Below, piece after piece: positions 55,058 to 64,000 of a DNA stretch of 64,000 nt. The stretch is from the NCBI GenBank assembly GCA_019459055.1, contig JAIBEI010000041.1, positions 146,176-210,175 of the forward strand, written 5' to 3'. Below the pieces are notes generated by a model, which ran no database searches, had not been told where the DNA came from, and saw nothing but the letters and a program-made list of their open reading frames with translations. Numbering within the stretch: the first letter of the stretch is position 1; every line of letters begins with the position of its first letter. The position numbers were made by a program, and so were the translations under genes. The DNA comes from Thiobacillus sp. GTDB taxonomy: Bacteria > Pseudomonadota > Gammaproteobacteria > Burkholderiales > Thiobacillaceae.

Positions 55058-57399
55058 GGTTGCAAGAATTCAGCCTGCCAGTAGCGGCGATAGGTAGGCC
55101 GATATTGTGAGGCCTGGACCCCGGCTTCGCCAAAATCGAGGCGGATCATCCCGCCGGAATCGCTGCGCAGCATGCGCGCGTCGATCTTGCGAAAGCGTGC
55201 CACCACGTGGGGATGCGGATGGCCATAGCGGTTGCGGTGACCCAGGGTGAACACAATGAGTCCAGGCCGGGTCGCCGCCACGAATTCCGGAATGGACGAG
55301 GTGCGGCTGCCGTGATGTCCGGCGAACAGCACGCTCACCGGCGTCAGTTGGCCGGATTCGAGCAATTCGAGTTCCGTCCGCCTTTCGCCATCCCCCGTCA
55401 GCAACATGCTGTGGCGCGCGTTGCTGACCCGCAGCACGCAGCTGTAGTCGTTGTCGCGGCGGCGGGACTCCGCGTAGGCTGGTGGCAAGGGGTTGAGGAT
55501 CTCGAACTGCACGCCGTCCCAGTTCCAGCGCTGGCCGCGCGTGCACTGGCGCGCAGGCGGTGCGCCGTCGAGCAGGGGACTGTCCCCGGGCAGCCCATGC
55601 AGCAGCCAGCCGGTCGAAATGTCGCGCAACACCGAGCGCATGCCGCCGCTGTGGTCACTGTCGTCATGCGAGATGACCAGCCCGGACAGCCGTCCGATCC
55701 CCGCTGCGCGCAGGTAGGGGACGATGATGCGCTCGCCCGAATCGCTGTCGGCGAATGCTGCGCCGGTGTCGTACAGCAGGGTGTGATTCGCCGTGCGGAT
55801 CAGCACGGCGGTGCCCTGCCCGACATCGATCGCCTCGGCGCGAAAGTAATCGGGCGCAATGGCATCGCGCAGCGGAAACAGCAGCGGCAGCCACAGCGCC
55901 AGCCCCAGCACCCGCAGCGGAAACCCGCGCGGCAGAAGCATCCACGCCGTGCCGGCCAGCGCCAGCGCCACCGCCCACCCGCCCGGCGCTGGCAGAGTCG
56001 CCACCGCCAGCGGCAGGCTGCCCGCCCAGGCCAGTCCCGCGCCCAGCCAGGCCATCAGCCACGCTGCCACCTGCCACAAGGGCGGACTCAGCACCCCCAG
56101 CAGCGCCAGCGGCGTGACCAGCCAGCTCACCAGCGGAATCGCCACCGCATTGGCTAGCGGCGAAATCAGCGAAACCTGCTGGAACAGCAGAAACAATACC
56201 GGCGCCAGCGCCAGTGTGACCGCCCATTGCACCGTGGCCCAGCCGCGCAGCGTGTCGGGCAGTGCGACGCGGCCGAAGCTCACCCACAAAATCGCGGCCA
56301 TGGCGCCGAACGACAGCCAAAAACCGGCCGACAGCACCGCCCACGGATCGACCAGCAGAACGACGAAGAGCGCCACGATCAGCGCGGTGAAGGGGCGCGG
56401 CTCGCGCCGTCCCCAGAAGGCCAGCGCCAGCACGATCAGCATGAACAGGGTGCGCTGCGCCGGCACCTGGAATCCGGCCAGCAGCGCGTAGGCGAGCGCC
56501 GCCAGCACCGCCGCGACCAGCCCGGCCTGGCGCGCGGGCAGGCGTTCCGCATGGCGCGGCAGCCGCCGCCACACGCTCGCCACCAGCCAGCCGGCAAGCG
56601 CGGCGATCATGGTGACGTGAAGCCCGGAAATGGAGAGGAGGTGATTGACGCCGGTGCGGGTGAATGCGCGCCATTGGCTATGCGGGATGCTGCGCTGGTC
56701 GCCGACCACCAGCGCGGCGATGACGCCCGCATAAGGAGCGTCGCCGAGCGTTGCGAAAATGCGTTCACGCACCGATGCGCGGGTCGCGGCGATCCAGGCG
56801 GCGGGCGTGGCGGCCTGCGCCGCGAGGCGGTGCGGCGTGGGCGTTTCGCGCACATAGCCGCTGGCATTGATGCCGCGCTCCAGCATCCAGGCTTCGAGGT
56901 CGAAGCCGTGCGGATTGCTGGTGCCATAGGGCATTTTCATCCGCACGGTCAGGTGCCAGCGTTCCCCTGCCCGCATTCGCGTTTCGAAATTTACGGCGTC
57001 GCGCGGCCAGTAGCGGGTCAGCTGGACTCGCTGCAGCGCTGGCGCATCGGGGGTAACGACCTGCTCGACGTCGAGCACGAAGCGCTCGCCGCGCGCATTG
57101 GCGTGCGGCAGGTCGGCAATCACGCCGACCAGCGCGATATCCACTCCCTGCCAGTGCGCGGGCAGGCGCTCGGCCAGCCGCGCGTCCGCCCGCCAGGCAG
57201 CCCAGGCAAAGCCGAGCGCCACGCATAGCGACAGAACGGCCAGACGGCGAAAAAATTCGAAAACAGGGCGGGAGAAAACCGGCAACCACAGCGCCGAGAG
57301 CAGCAGCGGCAGGAGCCACAGCCAGCGAGCGGGCGGCAACATGGCCTGCTGTTGCAGCCACCACACGCCGAGACAGAACGCGATGAGGGTGAGCCGCAT
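55054..57399 (-). CDS. comEC: ComEC/Rec2 DNA-uptake channel protein
   Basis: This 781-residue protein has an N-terminal DUF4131-type region (helices plus an OB-like fold), the central Competence domain (Leu-Leu-Ser-Ile-Ser-Gly-Leu-His-Val-Thr-Met near residue 255, about ten membrane helices), and a C-terminal metallo-beta-lactamase domain. The MBL part carries Ser-His-Asp-Asp-Ser-Asp-His-Ser-Gly-Gly near residue 575 and a later Ala-Gly-His-His-Gly-Ser. ComEC passes single-stranded DNA across the inner membrane during transformation. It is coupled to relA downstream. ComEA lies 6 kb away (63386-63658). Confidence 0.95.
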   Translation of the reverse strand: MRLTLIAFCLGVWWLQQQAMLPPARWLWLLPLLLSALWLPVFSRPVFEFFRRLAVLSLCVALGFAWAAWRADARLAERLPAHWQGVDIALVGVIADLPHANARGERFVLDVEQVVTPDAPALQRVQLTRYWPRDAVNFETRMRAGERWHLTVRMKMPYGTSNPHGFDLEAWMLERGINASGYVRETPTPHRLAAQAATPAAWIAATRASVRERIFATLGDAPYAGVIAALVVGDQRSIPHSQWRAFTRTGVNHLLSISGLHVTMIAALAGWLVASVWRRLPRHAERLPARQAGLVAAVLAALAYALLAGFQVPAQRTLFMLIVLALAFWGRREPRPFTALIVALFVVLLVDPWAVLSAGFWLSFGAMAAILWVSFGRVALPDTLRGWATVQWAVTLALAPVLFLLFQQVSLISPLANAVAIPLVSWLVTPLALLGVLSPPLWQVAAWLMAWLGAGLAWAGSLPLAVATLPAPGGWAVALALAGTAWMLLPRGFPLRVLGLALWLPLLFPLRDAIAPDYFRAEAIDVGQGTAVLIRTANHTLLYDTGAAFADSDSGERIIVPYLRAAGIGRLSGLVISHDDSDHSGGMRSVLRDISTGWLLHGLPGDSPLLDGAPPARQCTRGQRWNWDGVQFEILNPLPPAYAESRRRDNDYSCVLRVSNARHSMLLTGDGERRTELELLESGQLTPVSVLFAGHHGSRTSSIPEFVAATRPGLIVFTLGHRNRYGHPHPHVVARFRKIDARMLRSDSGGMIRLDFGEAGVQASQYRPTYRRYWQAEFLQP

Positions 57400-57411
57400 C
57401 GCGCCGAGGGA

Positions 57412-58137
57412 TCAGGCTGGCTGCAGGCTTCCGTCGACCAGGCGCATGCGCCGGTCCATGCGCGCTGCCAGCTCGGCGTCGTGGGTGACGACGACGAGGC
57501 TCGTCGCGTGCTTGCGGTTGAGCTCGCGCATCAGGTCGAACACCGCGTCTGCGGTGTGGCGGTCGAGATTGCCGGTGGGCTCGTCGGCGAGAATGCATGC
57601 GGGCTGCGTGACCAGCGCACGGGCGATGGCGACGCGCTGGCGCTCGCCGCCGGAGAGTTCGCCGGGCCGATGCGCGAGGCGATGGCCAAGGCCGACTTCT
57701 TCGAGAATGACGGCGGCACGCGCCAGCGCCTCGACCCGGTCCATGCGCCGGATGAGAAACGGCATGGCCGTATTTTCCTGCGCGGTGAACTCGGGCAGCA
57801 GATGGTGGAACTGATAGACGAAACCGAGCGCACGGTTGCGCAGATCGCTGCGCTCGGCCTCGGAAATCGCGAAGGGGTCGCGCCCCATCAGCGTGATTTT
57901 TCCGGAAGTCGGCGTGTCGAGTCCGCCCAGTAGATGCAGCAGCGTGCTTTTGCCCGAGCCCGAGGCGCCGACGATGGCGAGCGACTCGCCGGCACGGACG
58001 TCCAGGTCGACCTTATGCAGCACCGGCACGTCGATCCGGCCCTGGCGAAAAATCTTGCAAAGCCCCGCGCAAGCCAGCACTGCGCCACCGCCTTGCCCTG
58101 AATCCAGACCCCTGAATCCCGTCCCCTGCTCACTCAT
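57412..58137 (-). CDS. lolD: LolD lipoprotein-release ATPase
   Basis: This 241-residue ABC ATPase has Walker A Gly-Ala-Ser-Gly-Ser-Gly-Lys-Ser-Thr near residue 56, signature Leu-Ser-Gly-Gly-Glu-Arg-Gln-Arg, and Walker B [11 protein letters not shown]. This is the LolD/MacB group. Paired with the LolC/E-like gene, it releases outer-membrane lipoproteins from the inner membrane. The first ~17 residues are extra relative to typical members, so a start further in is possible. It overlaps lolC by 8 bases (58130-58137). Confidence 0.95.
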   Translation of the reverse strand: MSEQGTGFRGLDSGQGGGAVLACAGLCKIFRQGRIDVPVLHKVDLDVRAGESLAIVGASGSGKSTLLHLLGGLDTPTSGKITLMGRDPFAISEAERSDLRNRALGFVYQFHHLLPEFTAQENTAMPFLIRRMDRVEALARAAVILEEVGLGHRLAHRPGELSGGERQRVAIARALVTQPACILADEPTGNLDRHTADAVFDLMRELNRKHATSLVVVTHDAELAARMDRRMRLVDGSLQPA

Positions 58138-59374
58138 AGCGCAGCGCCTCCGCCGGATTGATGCGCGACGCGCGCCAGCTCGGATACAGCGTCGCGATCA
58201 GGCTGATGAGCAGCGAAATCCCGGCGATGATGGCGACATCACCCCACACCAGTTTGGAGGGCAGTTCGTTGATGTAGTAGACGTCCGCCGGGAACAGATC
58301 CATGCCGGCCATGCGCTCAATGATGGGCACGACGGTTTCGAGGTTGAGCGCGAGCAGCACCCCGCTCGCCAGCCCCAGCAACGTGCCGAACACGCCAATG
58401 AACGCCCCCTGGACAATGAATATTTTCATGATCGAACCGGGCCGGGCGCCCAGCGTGCGCAGGATGGCGATGTCGGACTGCTTGTCGGTCACCGCCATCA
58501 CCAGGGTGGAGACGATGTTGAACGCGGCGACGGCGACGATCAGCAAGAGGATCAGGAACATCATGCGTTTTTCGATCGCCACGGCGCGGAAGAAGTTGGC
58601 GTGGCTTTTGGTCCAGTCGGTCAGGTAATAGTGGCCAGCAAGGCTTTGCGACAGTTCCTGCGTGACGAAGGGCGCGCGAAACAGCTCATTCAGCTTCAGC
58701 CGCACGCCGGATACATCCTCGTCCAGCCGCAGCAGTTTCTGTGCGTCCTGCAGATGGATCAGCGCAAGGCCCGAATCGTATTCGAACATGCCGGCCTCGA
58801 AGATTCCGGTAACGATGAACTGCTTGACGCGCGGCATCACCCCGGCCGGCGTGATGTTGCCCTGCGGCGTGAGCAGCACCAGCTTGTCGCCGGGATACAC
58901 GTTAAGCACGCGGGCGAGTTCGCCGCCAAGAATAACGCCGAATTCGCCCGCCTGCAGGTCGGTCAGCTTGCCGGCCTTCATGAAGCGGGAGAAGTCCGCG
59001 ACCTGGGCTTCCAGTTCCGGCAGTACGCCGCGAATGACCGCCCCGCGCACCAGGTCGCCGTTGGCCAGCATGCCCTGCGCGTTCACGAAAGGCGCGCCGG
59101 ACAGTACTTCCTTGTTCTGCTTCGCCTGCGCCAGCACGCCGCGCCAGTCGGCCAGGCGATCCGCCGGGCCGCTGATTTCCAGGTGCGCGGCCACGCCGAG
59201 AATGCGCGTGCGCAGCTCTTCCTGAAAGCCGTTCATCACCGAGAGCACCACGATGAGCGCCATCACCCCGAGCGCAATCCCCGCCATGGAGACGACGGAA
59301 ATGAAGGAGATGAAATGGTTGCGGCGCTTGGCGTGGGTGTAACGCAGGCCGATCAGAAGCTCGAAGGGAAGCAA
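58130..59374 (-). CDS. lolC: LolC/LolE lipoprotein-release permease
   Basis: This 414-residue permease begins [12 protein letters not shown], the LolC/E N-terminus. It has four membrane helices with a large periplasmic domain between helices 1 and 2, and ends in the [13 protein letters not shown] block. No ATG sits at the family start; TTG at 59374 gives the right N-terminus. The longer frame upstream is a shadow of yjbQ. A single LolC/E gene suggests a LolF-like homodimer arrangement. Confidence 0.93.
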   Translation of the reverse strand: MLPFELLIGLRYTHAKRRNHFISFISVVSMAGIALGVMALIVVLSVMNGFQEELRTRILGVAAHLEISGPADRLADWRGVLAQAKQNKEVLSGAPFVNAQGMLANGDLVRGAVIRGVLPELEAQVADFSRFMKAGKLTDLQAGEFGVILGGELARVLNVYPGDKLVLLTPQGNITPAGVMPRVKQFIVTGIFEAGMFEYDSGLALIHLQDAQKLLRLDEDVSGVRLKLNELFRAPFVTQELSQSLAGHYYLTDWTKSHANFFRAVAIEKRMMFLILLLIVAVAAFNIVSTLVMAVTDKQSDIAILRTLGARPGSIMKIFIVQGAFIGVFGTLLGLASGVLLALNLETVVPIIERMAGMDLFPADVYYINELPSKLVWGDVAIIAGISLLISLIATLYPSWRASRINPAEALRYE

Positions 59375-59417
59375 AGCAGAACTCGCGTAAGGGATGCCCG
59401 GAGTATGCCACAGCTCC

Positions 59418-59837
59418 CTATTCGCCCAGCAGGTGCAGCGCCACCCTGCGCGTCTGTGCCGCACGCCGGTGCTCGAAGACGTAAATCCCCTGCCAGGCGC
59501 CGAGCAGCGGTCCGCCGTCGGCAACCGGCATCGCCAGATGGGTTTGCGTCAGCGCGGCGCGCACATGCGCCGGCATGTCGTCCGCGCCTTCCAGGGTGTG
59601 TTCGTAAATCAGGTCGCCCTCAGGCACCAGCCGCGACAGGAAGCGCTCCAGATCGGTCTGCACCGTCGGATCGTAATTTTCCTGGATCAGCAGGCTCGCC
59701 GAGGTGTGGCGGATATACAGGGTGAGCAGCCCCTGCCGGATGCCGCTGTCCGCCACCCAGTCGCGCACCTGCGGCGTGAACGCATACAGCCCCTTGCCAT
59801 GAGTGAATTTGCTGATTTCGTGGAGAGCCTGTCGCAT
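59418..59837 (-). CDS. yjbQ: YjbQ family protein (UPF0047)
   Basis: This 139-residue single-domain protein has the UPF0047 motifs: Gly-Leu-Leu-Thr-Leu-Tyr-Ile-Arg-His-Thr-Ser-Ala-Ser-Leu near residue 40, Asn-Tyr-Asp-Pro-Thr-Val near 57, and Ala-Asp-Asp-Met-Pro-Ala-His near 87. The family is nearly universal; weak thiamine-phosphate-synthase activity has been reported for some. It is divergent from the RpfE-type gene. An ATG at 59846 is an alternative start. Confidence 0.93.
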   Translation of the reverse strand: MRQALHEISKFTHGKGLYAFTPQVRDWVADSGIRQGLLTLYIRHTSASLLIQENYDPTVQTDLERFLSRLVPEGDLIYEHTLEGADDMPAHVRAALTQTHLAMPVADGGPLLGAWQGIYVFEHRRAAQTRRVALHLLGE

Positions 59838-59876
59838 GGCCGACATTCTAGCGAACCCGCTTGTTACACTCGATAC

Positions 59877-60869
59877 ATGCTGTTCATCATTCCTTATCTG
59901 TTCCCGTCTGCGCGCCTGTTGGAAACGGCGGCGCAGGATCTGCACCTGCCCGCGCTGCAAGCCTTGCTGGCGCGCGGCACCCGCCAACCCTGCCCGGCCG
60001 AAGGCCTGGAGGCCGCGCTGTGCGAAGCGCTGAGCATATCCCGCCAGCAGGACTGGCCGCTCGCGCCGATCACCTTGGCAGCGGATGGCGGGGTGGCCGG
60101 GGATGCCTACTGGCTGCGCGCCGACCCGGTGCATTTACGGGTGATGCGGGATCGTATCGTGCTGGCGGACGCCGATGCCCTTTCACTGTCGCGCCAGGAA
60201 GCCGATGCCCTTGCCGCAGCCATCGGCCAGCATTTCGGTGCCGACCTGAGCCCGCTTCCGCTCCATCCCCAGCGCTGGTACCTGCGATTTCCCCATGCGC
60301 CGCACCTCGCCACCACGCCGCTGTCGGTCGCGGCGGGACGCGATATCGATCCGCTGCTACCGCAGGGCGACGACGCCATGCGGTTTCGCGCCGAACTGAA
60401 TGAGCTGCAAATGCTGCTACACGAGCACCCGGTGAACCAGACGCGCGAAACGCGCGGCGAGCTACCGGTGAATTCGCTATGGCTATGGGGCGGCGGCCGC
60501 CGGCCGGCCGCCTGCGCCACGCCTGTTCCGCTGTATGCGGAGAATGCCGAGGCGCAGGCAGTGGGCGCCTTCTGCAAGGCGCGCGTGCAGGCGCCGCCCG
60601 CGCATCTGGACGCGCGACTGCTTGAATCGGAAGGGATCATCCTGCTGGATGCGCTGACACTTGCCGGGCAGATGGGCGACGCCTACGGCTGGCGCGAAGC
60701 GCTGCGGGAACTGGAACAGGACTGGTTCGTGCCACTGCTGGGCACGCTGCGCAAGCTCGGTCCGCGAGGCCTGCGGCTAATGGACCCGGTCAGCGGCGAG
60801 GTCCTGCATCTGCGCCGGTGCGACGCCTGGAAGGTCTGGCGACGTCCGCGCAGCCTGACGCTGTCTTGA
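59877..60869 (+). CDS. RpfE-type phosphoglycerate-mutase-like protein
   Basis: This 330-residue cytoplasmic protein belongs to the group annotated as regulatory protein RpfE or cofactor-independent phosphoglycerate mutase-like. It starts Met-Leu-Phe-Ile-Ile-Pro-Tyr-Leu. Its best block is Asn-Ser-Leu-Trp-Leu-Trp-Gly-Gly-Gly-Arg-Arg-Pro near residue 200. The metal-binding residues of true mutases are not evident. In Xanthomonas rpfE affects virulence-factor production; its biochemical role is unknown. It diverges from yjbQ. Confidence 0.8.
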   Translation: MLFIIPYLFPSARLLETAAQDLHLPALQALLARGTRQPCPAEGLEAALCEALSISRQQDWPLAPITLAADGGVAGDAYWLRADPVHLRVMRDRIVLADADALSLSRQEADALAAAIGQHFGADLSPLPLHPQRWYLRFPHAPHLATTPLSVAAGRDIDPLLPQGDDAMRFRAELNELQMLLHEHPVNQTRETRGELPVNSLWLWGGGRRPAACATPVPLYAENAEAQAVGAFCKARVQAPPAHLDARLLESEGIILLDALTLAGQMGDAYGWREALRELEQDWFVPLLGTLRKLGPRGLRLMDPVSGEVLHLRRCDAWKVWRRPRSLTLS

Positions 60870-60888
60870 ACCTGTGGGCGGCGCCGGC

Positions 60889-62220
60889 TCAGACCGGCGT
60901 CGCCCACAGATCGTGTTCATCGGCTTCCTCGACGCGCACCTTGAGACGCGTTCCCGGCGGCAGGTCGAACACGCCTTCGAGATAGACCACGCCATCGATT
61001 TCCGGCGCATCGGCATGGCTGCGCGCGAGCGTCCCGACCTCGTCCTCCTCGTCGACGATCACCTCGATTTCGCGACCGATCTTGGCGTCGAGTCTGGCTG
61101 CCGAGATTTCCGCCTGCACTTCCATGAAGCGTTCGAGGCGTTCTTCCTTCAGCTCTTCCGGCACGGCATCCGGCAATTCGTTGGCCACCGCGCCTTCGAC
61201 CGGCGAATACTTGAAGCAGCCGACACGGTCGAGCTGCGCTTCCTCCAGAAAGGCCAGCAATTCCTCGAACTCGGCATCCGTCTCGCCGGGAAAGCCGACG
61301 ATGAAGGTCGAGCGCAACGTGAGATCGGGCACCGCGGCACGCCAGGACTGGATGCGATCCAGCGTCTTCTCGACCGCGCCGGGGCGCTTCATCAGCTTGA
61401 GAATGCGCGGGCTGGCATGCTGGAACGGAATGTCGAGGTAGGGCAGGATGATGCCGTCGGCCATCAGCGGAATCACCTCGTCGACGCTGGGATACGGATA
61501 CACATAATGCAGCCGCACCCAGGCCCCCAGGCTCCCCAGCGCGCCGGCCAGTTCGGTCATGCGGGTTTTCAGCGGACGGCCGTTCCAGAAGCCGGGACGG
61601 TACTTCACGTCCACCCCGTAGGCGCTGGTATCCTGCGACACCACCAGCAACTCCTGCACGCCCGCACCGACCAGCGCCTCCGCCTCGCGCATCACCTCGC
61701 CGATCGGACGGCTCACCAGATCGCCGCGCATCGACGGAATGATGCAGAAGGTGCAGCGATGATTGCAGCCCTCGGAAATCTTCAGGTAAGCGTAATGACG
61801 TGGGGTGAGCTTGACCCCACCCGGCGGAATCAGGTCTTCGAATGGATCATGCGGCTTTGGCAGCGCCGTGTGCACCGCCAGCATCACCTCGTCCAGCGCG
61901 TGCGGCCCGGAAACCGCCAGCACCTTGGGATGCGCCTCGCGTATCACATCGGCCTTGGCGCCGAGACATCCGGTCACGATCACCTTGCCGTTTTCCGCCA
62001 GCGCCTCGCCGATCGCCTCGAGCGATTCCTGCACTGCCGCGTCGATAAAACCGCAGGTGTTGACCACCACCACATCGGCATCATCGTAGCTGCCGACGAT
62101 GCCATAGCCTTCGGCGCGCAGCTGGGTCAGGATGCGCTCGGAATCAACCGTCGCCTTCGGGCATCCGAGCGACACAAATCCGACGGTCGGCGTGCGGGCG
62201 GGCTTTGCTTTGGTTACCAT
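60889..62220 (-). CDS. rimO: Ribosomal protein S12 methylthiotransferase
   Basis: RimO adds a methylthio group to an Asp of ribosomal protein S12. This 443-residue radical-SAM enzyme has the UPF0004 N-terminal domain with Cys residues in Leu-Gly-Cys-Pro-Lys, Asn-Thr-Cys-Gly-Phe and Thr-Gly-Cys-Leu-Gly. The radical-SAM Cys-x3-Cys-x2-Cys (Cys-Asn-His-Arg-Cys-Thr-Phe-Cys) is near residue 150, and a TRAM domain closes the protein. The start at 62220 gives a short basic leader before the first Cys domain. It diverges from the small membrane protein at 62247. Confidence 0.96.
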   Translation of the reverse strand: MVTKAKPARTPTVGFVSLGCPKATVDSERILTQLRAEGYGIVGSYDDADVVVVNTCGFIDAAVQESLEAIGEALAENGKVIVTGCLGAKADVIREAHPKVLAVSGPHALDEVMLAVHTALPKPHDPFEDLIPPGGVKLTPRHYAYLKISEGCNHRCTFCIIPSMRGDLVSRPIGEVMREAEALVGAGVQELLVVSQDTSAYGVDVKYRPGFWNGRPLKTRMTELAGALGSLGAWVRLHYVYPYPSVDEVIPLMADGIILPYLDIPFQHASPRILKLMKRPGAVEKTLDRIQSWRAAVPDLTLRSTFIVGFPGETDAEFEELLAFLEEAQLDRVGCFKYSPVEGAVANELPDAVPEELKEERLERFMEVQAEISAARLDAKIGREIEVIVDEEDEVGTLARSHADAPEIDGVVYLEGVFDLPPGTRLKVRVEEADEHDLWATPV

Positions 62221-62246
62221 GACGTTCAATCCTGATGGAGCTTGAG

Positions 62247-62471
62247 ATGTATATCGTAGCGATCGGCTGGGCCTATGTGATTCTGATGATGGCAATTACC
62301 GCCAGCAGCATCGGCAAGGCACTGGCCATCCTGATCCTTCTCGGCGTGTTGCCGCTGGCGTTGTTCGTCTATGTGGCCGATGGTCCGCAGCGGCGGCGGC
62401 GCTCAATGGCTGTGACCGATGACATAACCGGCCAGCGCGACGCTGCCGATCCCCAGTCCGATCAGCACTAG
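62247..62471 (+). CDS. Small conserved membrane protein
   Basis: This 74-residue protein starts [11 protein letters not shown]. It has two hydrophobic segments (residues ~2-20 and ~25-45) and a charged C-terminus. Similar short proteins occur in many betaproteobacteria without assigned function. A ggag box 8-11 bases before the ATG supports 62247 over the ATG at 62235. Its last 23 codons overlap the 3' end of the convergent ZIP gene. Confidence 0.7.
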   Translation: MYIVAIGWAYVILMMAITASSIGKALAILILLGVLPLALFVYVADGPQRRRRSMAVTDDITGQRDAADPQSDQH

Positions 62472-63179
62472 CTGCTGCAGCGTAGAAGCGATTTCCGCAC
62501 GCTTGTGCAGCCCCGGAATCAAGTCCGACAAAGCCACGTACAACATGCTCGCCGCTGCCAGCCCCAGCAGCGCCGGGGTCCAGCCTTCCAGCATCGACAG
62601 CGCGTAATACCCCAGCAGCGCTCCGACCATCGTCGCCACCCCGGTCAAGAGGTTGAGCAGCAAGGCCTGGGTTCGGCTATAGCCCGAATGCAGCAGAATC
62701 AGAAAATCACCGATCTCCTGGGGGATTTCATGCGCGATGATCGCCAGTGCGGTCACCACTCCAAGGCGGAAGTCCACCAGAAAGGCGCCAGCGATGATGA
62801 TGCCGTCGACAAAATTATGGAACGTGTCGCCCACCGTGATCATCAGCCCGGAACGTCCATGGTCATGGCCGTGATCATGACTGCTATGCGCCTCGCAAAT
62901 CTCGTCGTGGCAGTGCCGCCACAACACCAGCTTTTCCAGCAGAAAAAACAGCAAGATGCCGCCCAGCAACGCCATGGCGACCGTGTCGACATCGCCGCCC
63001 ATTTTGATCGCTTCCGGCAACACTTCCAGCAACGATGCGCCAAGCAGCGCGCCAATGGCGTAACTCACCAGCACAGGCACCCAACTGGGACGCGCCGACA
63101 AGGCCACGACCGCAGCCAGCAACAAGCTCAGCAAGCTGCCCGCTGCAGTTGCGATCAAAATGATGGCAAGGGTAGACAT
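62403..63179 (-). CDS. ZIP-family metal transporter
   Basis: This 258-residue ZIP transporter has eight predicted helices. Metal-site motifs are His-Asn-Phe-Val-Asp-Gly in helix 4 (near residue 119) and His-Glu-Ile-Pro-Gln-Glu in helix 5 (near 147). A His-rich cytoplasmic loop (His-Asp-His-Gly-His-Asp-His) precedes helix 4. Likely substrates are zinc or related divalent ions. The start at 63179 is preferred because the frame extends upstream without a signal. The 3' end overlaps the small membrane-protein gene on the other strand. Confidence 0.94.
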   Translation of the reverse strand: MSTLAIILIATAAGSLLSLLLAAVVALSARPSWVPVLVSYAIGALLGASLLEVLPEAIKMGGDVDTVAMALLGGILLFFLLEKLVLWRHCHDEICEAHSSHDHGHDHGRSGLMITVGDTFHNFVDGIIIAGAFLVDFRLGVVTALAIIAHEIPQEIGDFLILLHSGYSRTQALLLNLLTGVATMVGALLGYYALSMLEGWTPALLGLAAASMLYVALSDLIPGLHKRAEIASTLQQLVLIGLGIGSVALAGYVIGHSH

Positions 63180-63326
63180 GGGGGACCAGGGACAGCCAAG
63201 AAAGGGGGGCATTATACCGGGGGTCGGGCATCCCGTCCGATGGCGGCTTGTCCGAATGCAGCAATCAATCCCGGGATATCGGCAAGTTCTATTCGATCGA
63301 ATTGACGCGTGAGGCCGGCATGCTTT

Positions 63327-63360
63327 GTATCCCACGGCAGCTTTCGCTGCCGTGGGATAC
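63327..63360 (-). terminator. Perfect 14-bp hairpin downstream of comEA
   Basis: The arms gtatcccacggcag and ctgccgtgggatac are perfectly complementary around a 6-base loop, 26 bases after the comEA stop on the minus strand. No U-tract follows. It may be a terminator or a mobile palindrome. Confidence 0.5.
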
Positions 63361-63385
63361 GTCAAAAGTCAATTTCCGGGAGAAA

Positions 63386-63658
63386 CTATTTTTTTGCTTT
63401 CTCCGGAACAACCAATAATTCCTCCCTCAATTTTTCGACGCTGGCCTTGCCAAAGCCTTTCACATTGTCCAGTTCATCCAGATGCTTGAAATTGCCATTG
63501 GTTTCCCGGTACGTGATGATGGCCTTGGCTTTTGCCGGCCCCAGGCCCTTGACCACCTCGAGCTCGGATTGCGTGGCCGTATTGATGTCCACCGCCGCAA
63601 AGACCGGAAACGCGACCAGCCCTGCCAATACCAGCAAACCCTTGTACAGTTTATTCAT
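63386..63658 (-). CDS. comEA: ComEA-like helix-hairpin-helix DNA-binding protein
   Basis: This 90-residue exported protein has a signal peptide (Leu-Val-Leu-Ala-Gly-Leu-Val-Ala, cleavage near Val-Phe-Ala-Ala) and one helix-hairpin-helix domain with Asp-Ile-Asn-Thr-Ala-Thr-Gln-Ser-Glu-Leu, then Val-Lys-Gly-Leu-Gly and Val-Lys-Gly-Phe-Gly. Such short periplasmic ComEA proteins hold incoming DNA in Gram-negative transformation. Together with ComEC (55054-57399) it suggests some DNA-uptake capacity. Confidence 0.93.
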   Translation of the reverse strand: MNKLYKGLLVLAGLVAFPVFAAVDINTATQSELEVVKGLGPAKAKAIITYRETNGNFKHLDELDNVKGFGKASVEKLREELLVVPEKAKK

Positions 63659-63861
63659 ATTGCCTCCTTATGAAGATCATTGGTTGTGGGCAAACGCCCA
63701 CGCAGCAACTTACTTTCAGCCAGAGAAACGATCTATACAACTTTAGTTGTAGTGACAATGCATCGCATTGATTTATTTGAACAAATAATCCGAAAATCTC
63801 GCCGCACCCTAAGCGCCAACCAGTGCTGCCACAAGGTTTCCCGATTTAAAAAAGTGAAAAT

Positions 63862-63893
63862 AAAAAAACCCCCTCTTTTTGGGAGGGGGTTTT
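63862..63893 (-). terminator. rrn operon terminator
   Basis: A stem of accccctc / gagggggt closes a short T-rich loop, and runs of A on the left and T on the right make it look bidirectional. It lies just beyond the 3' end of the 5S rRNA gene, which reads leftward, and is the expected end of the ribosomal RNA transcript. Confidence 0.88.
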
Positions 63894-63917
63894 AGTGTGC
63901 TGCGAGGCACGGATAAG

Positions 63918-64000
63918 GAGTCTGACGATGACCTACTTTCACAGGCGAGATGCCTACTATCATTGGCGCGGGAGCGTTTCACCGTCCTGTTCGGGATGGG
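63918..64000 (-). rRNA. rrf: 5S ribosomal RNA, 3' part
   Basis: Read on the minus strand, the window edge begins with cccatcccgaacagg, followed by gtgaaacg, tcccgcgccaatgatagt and gtaggtcatcgtcag: the 3' three-quarters of a betaproteobacterial 5S rRNA. The 5' end and the rest of the rrn operon lie outside the window. The exact 3' end (about 63918) is estimated. Confidence 0.92.

Overview
The window comes from a GC-rich betaproteobacterial chromosome. Three things point there: the long conserved gene strings mlaFED..CB-yadGH-ibaG-murA-hisG and leuC-leuD-leuB-asd-fimV-truA-trpF-trpB-trpA-accD-folC-cvpA-purF-metZ; an unlinked second TrpB; and a DsrC/TusE-family protein. The DsrC-like gene and the overall layout suggest a Thiobacillus/Sulfuricella-like sulfur oxidiser (Nitrosomonadales). 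That placement is an inference from gene content and order, not from a database search.

Layout. 1-9.1 kb is a surface-polysaccharide (O-antigen/capsule) locus. A glycosyltransferase tail and a family-10 glycosyltransferase lie on the + strand. Converging on them is a minus-strand run: a HAD-domain protein, a GT2, a WbpV-like epimerase, a WbpL/WecA-like initiating transferase, a WbpM-like dehydratase and a second GT10. 9.4-17.9 kb holds hisG, murA, ibaG, an ABC-2 exporter and an Mla (MCE) phospholipid-transport operon that carries a TolC-family protein between mlaD and mlaC. 18.1-21.9 kb has cysS, a DUF72-like protein, a TPR lipoprotein-like protein, ppiB and lpxH. 22.1-41.2 kb is almost entirely minus strand and contains metZ, purF, cvpA, a SPOR protein, folC, accD, trpA/B/F, truA, a membrane protein, fimV, asd, leuB, leuD, an entericidin, leuC and an MFS carrier.

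41.2-52.9 kb is an accessory region of small redox, envelope and stress genes: flavin reductase, YbaN, DsrC-like, TrpB2, diguanylate cyclase, a ferredoxin-reductase-like protein, Ysc84, hemolysin III, YqjE/YqjD, DUF456, YceI, an NYN RNase-like protein and a Spy-like protein. 52.9-63.7 kb returns to core genes: relA, comEC, lolD, lolC, yjbQ, an RpfE-type protein, rimO, a ZIP transporter and comEA. The window ends in the 3' part of a 5S rRNA on the minus strand, so an rrn operon lies to the right.

The most distinctive features outside ordinary coding are dispersed intergenic repeats. Two well-preserved copies (about 162 and 166 bp) and one decayed copy of a MITE-like element with about 20-bp terminal inverted repeats lie at 1.4 kb and 44.5-44.8 kb. 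Several REP-like palindromes sit between operon genes and in some cases supply the stop codon of the preceding gene (trpB, leuB) or abut a start codon (folC). Many minus-strand genes are coupled by ATGA overlaps, so translation is tightly linked within the mla, polysaccharide and trp operons.
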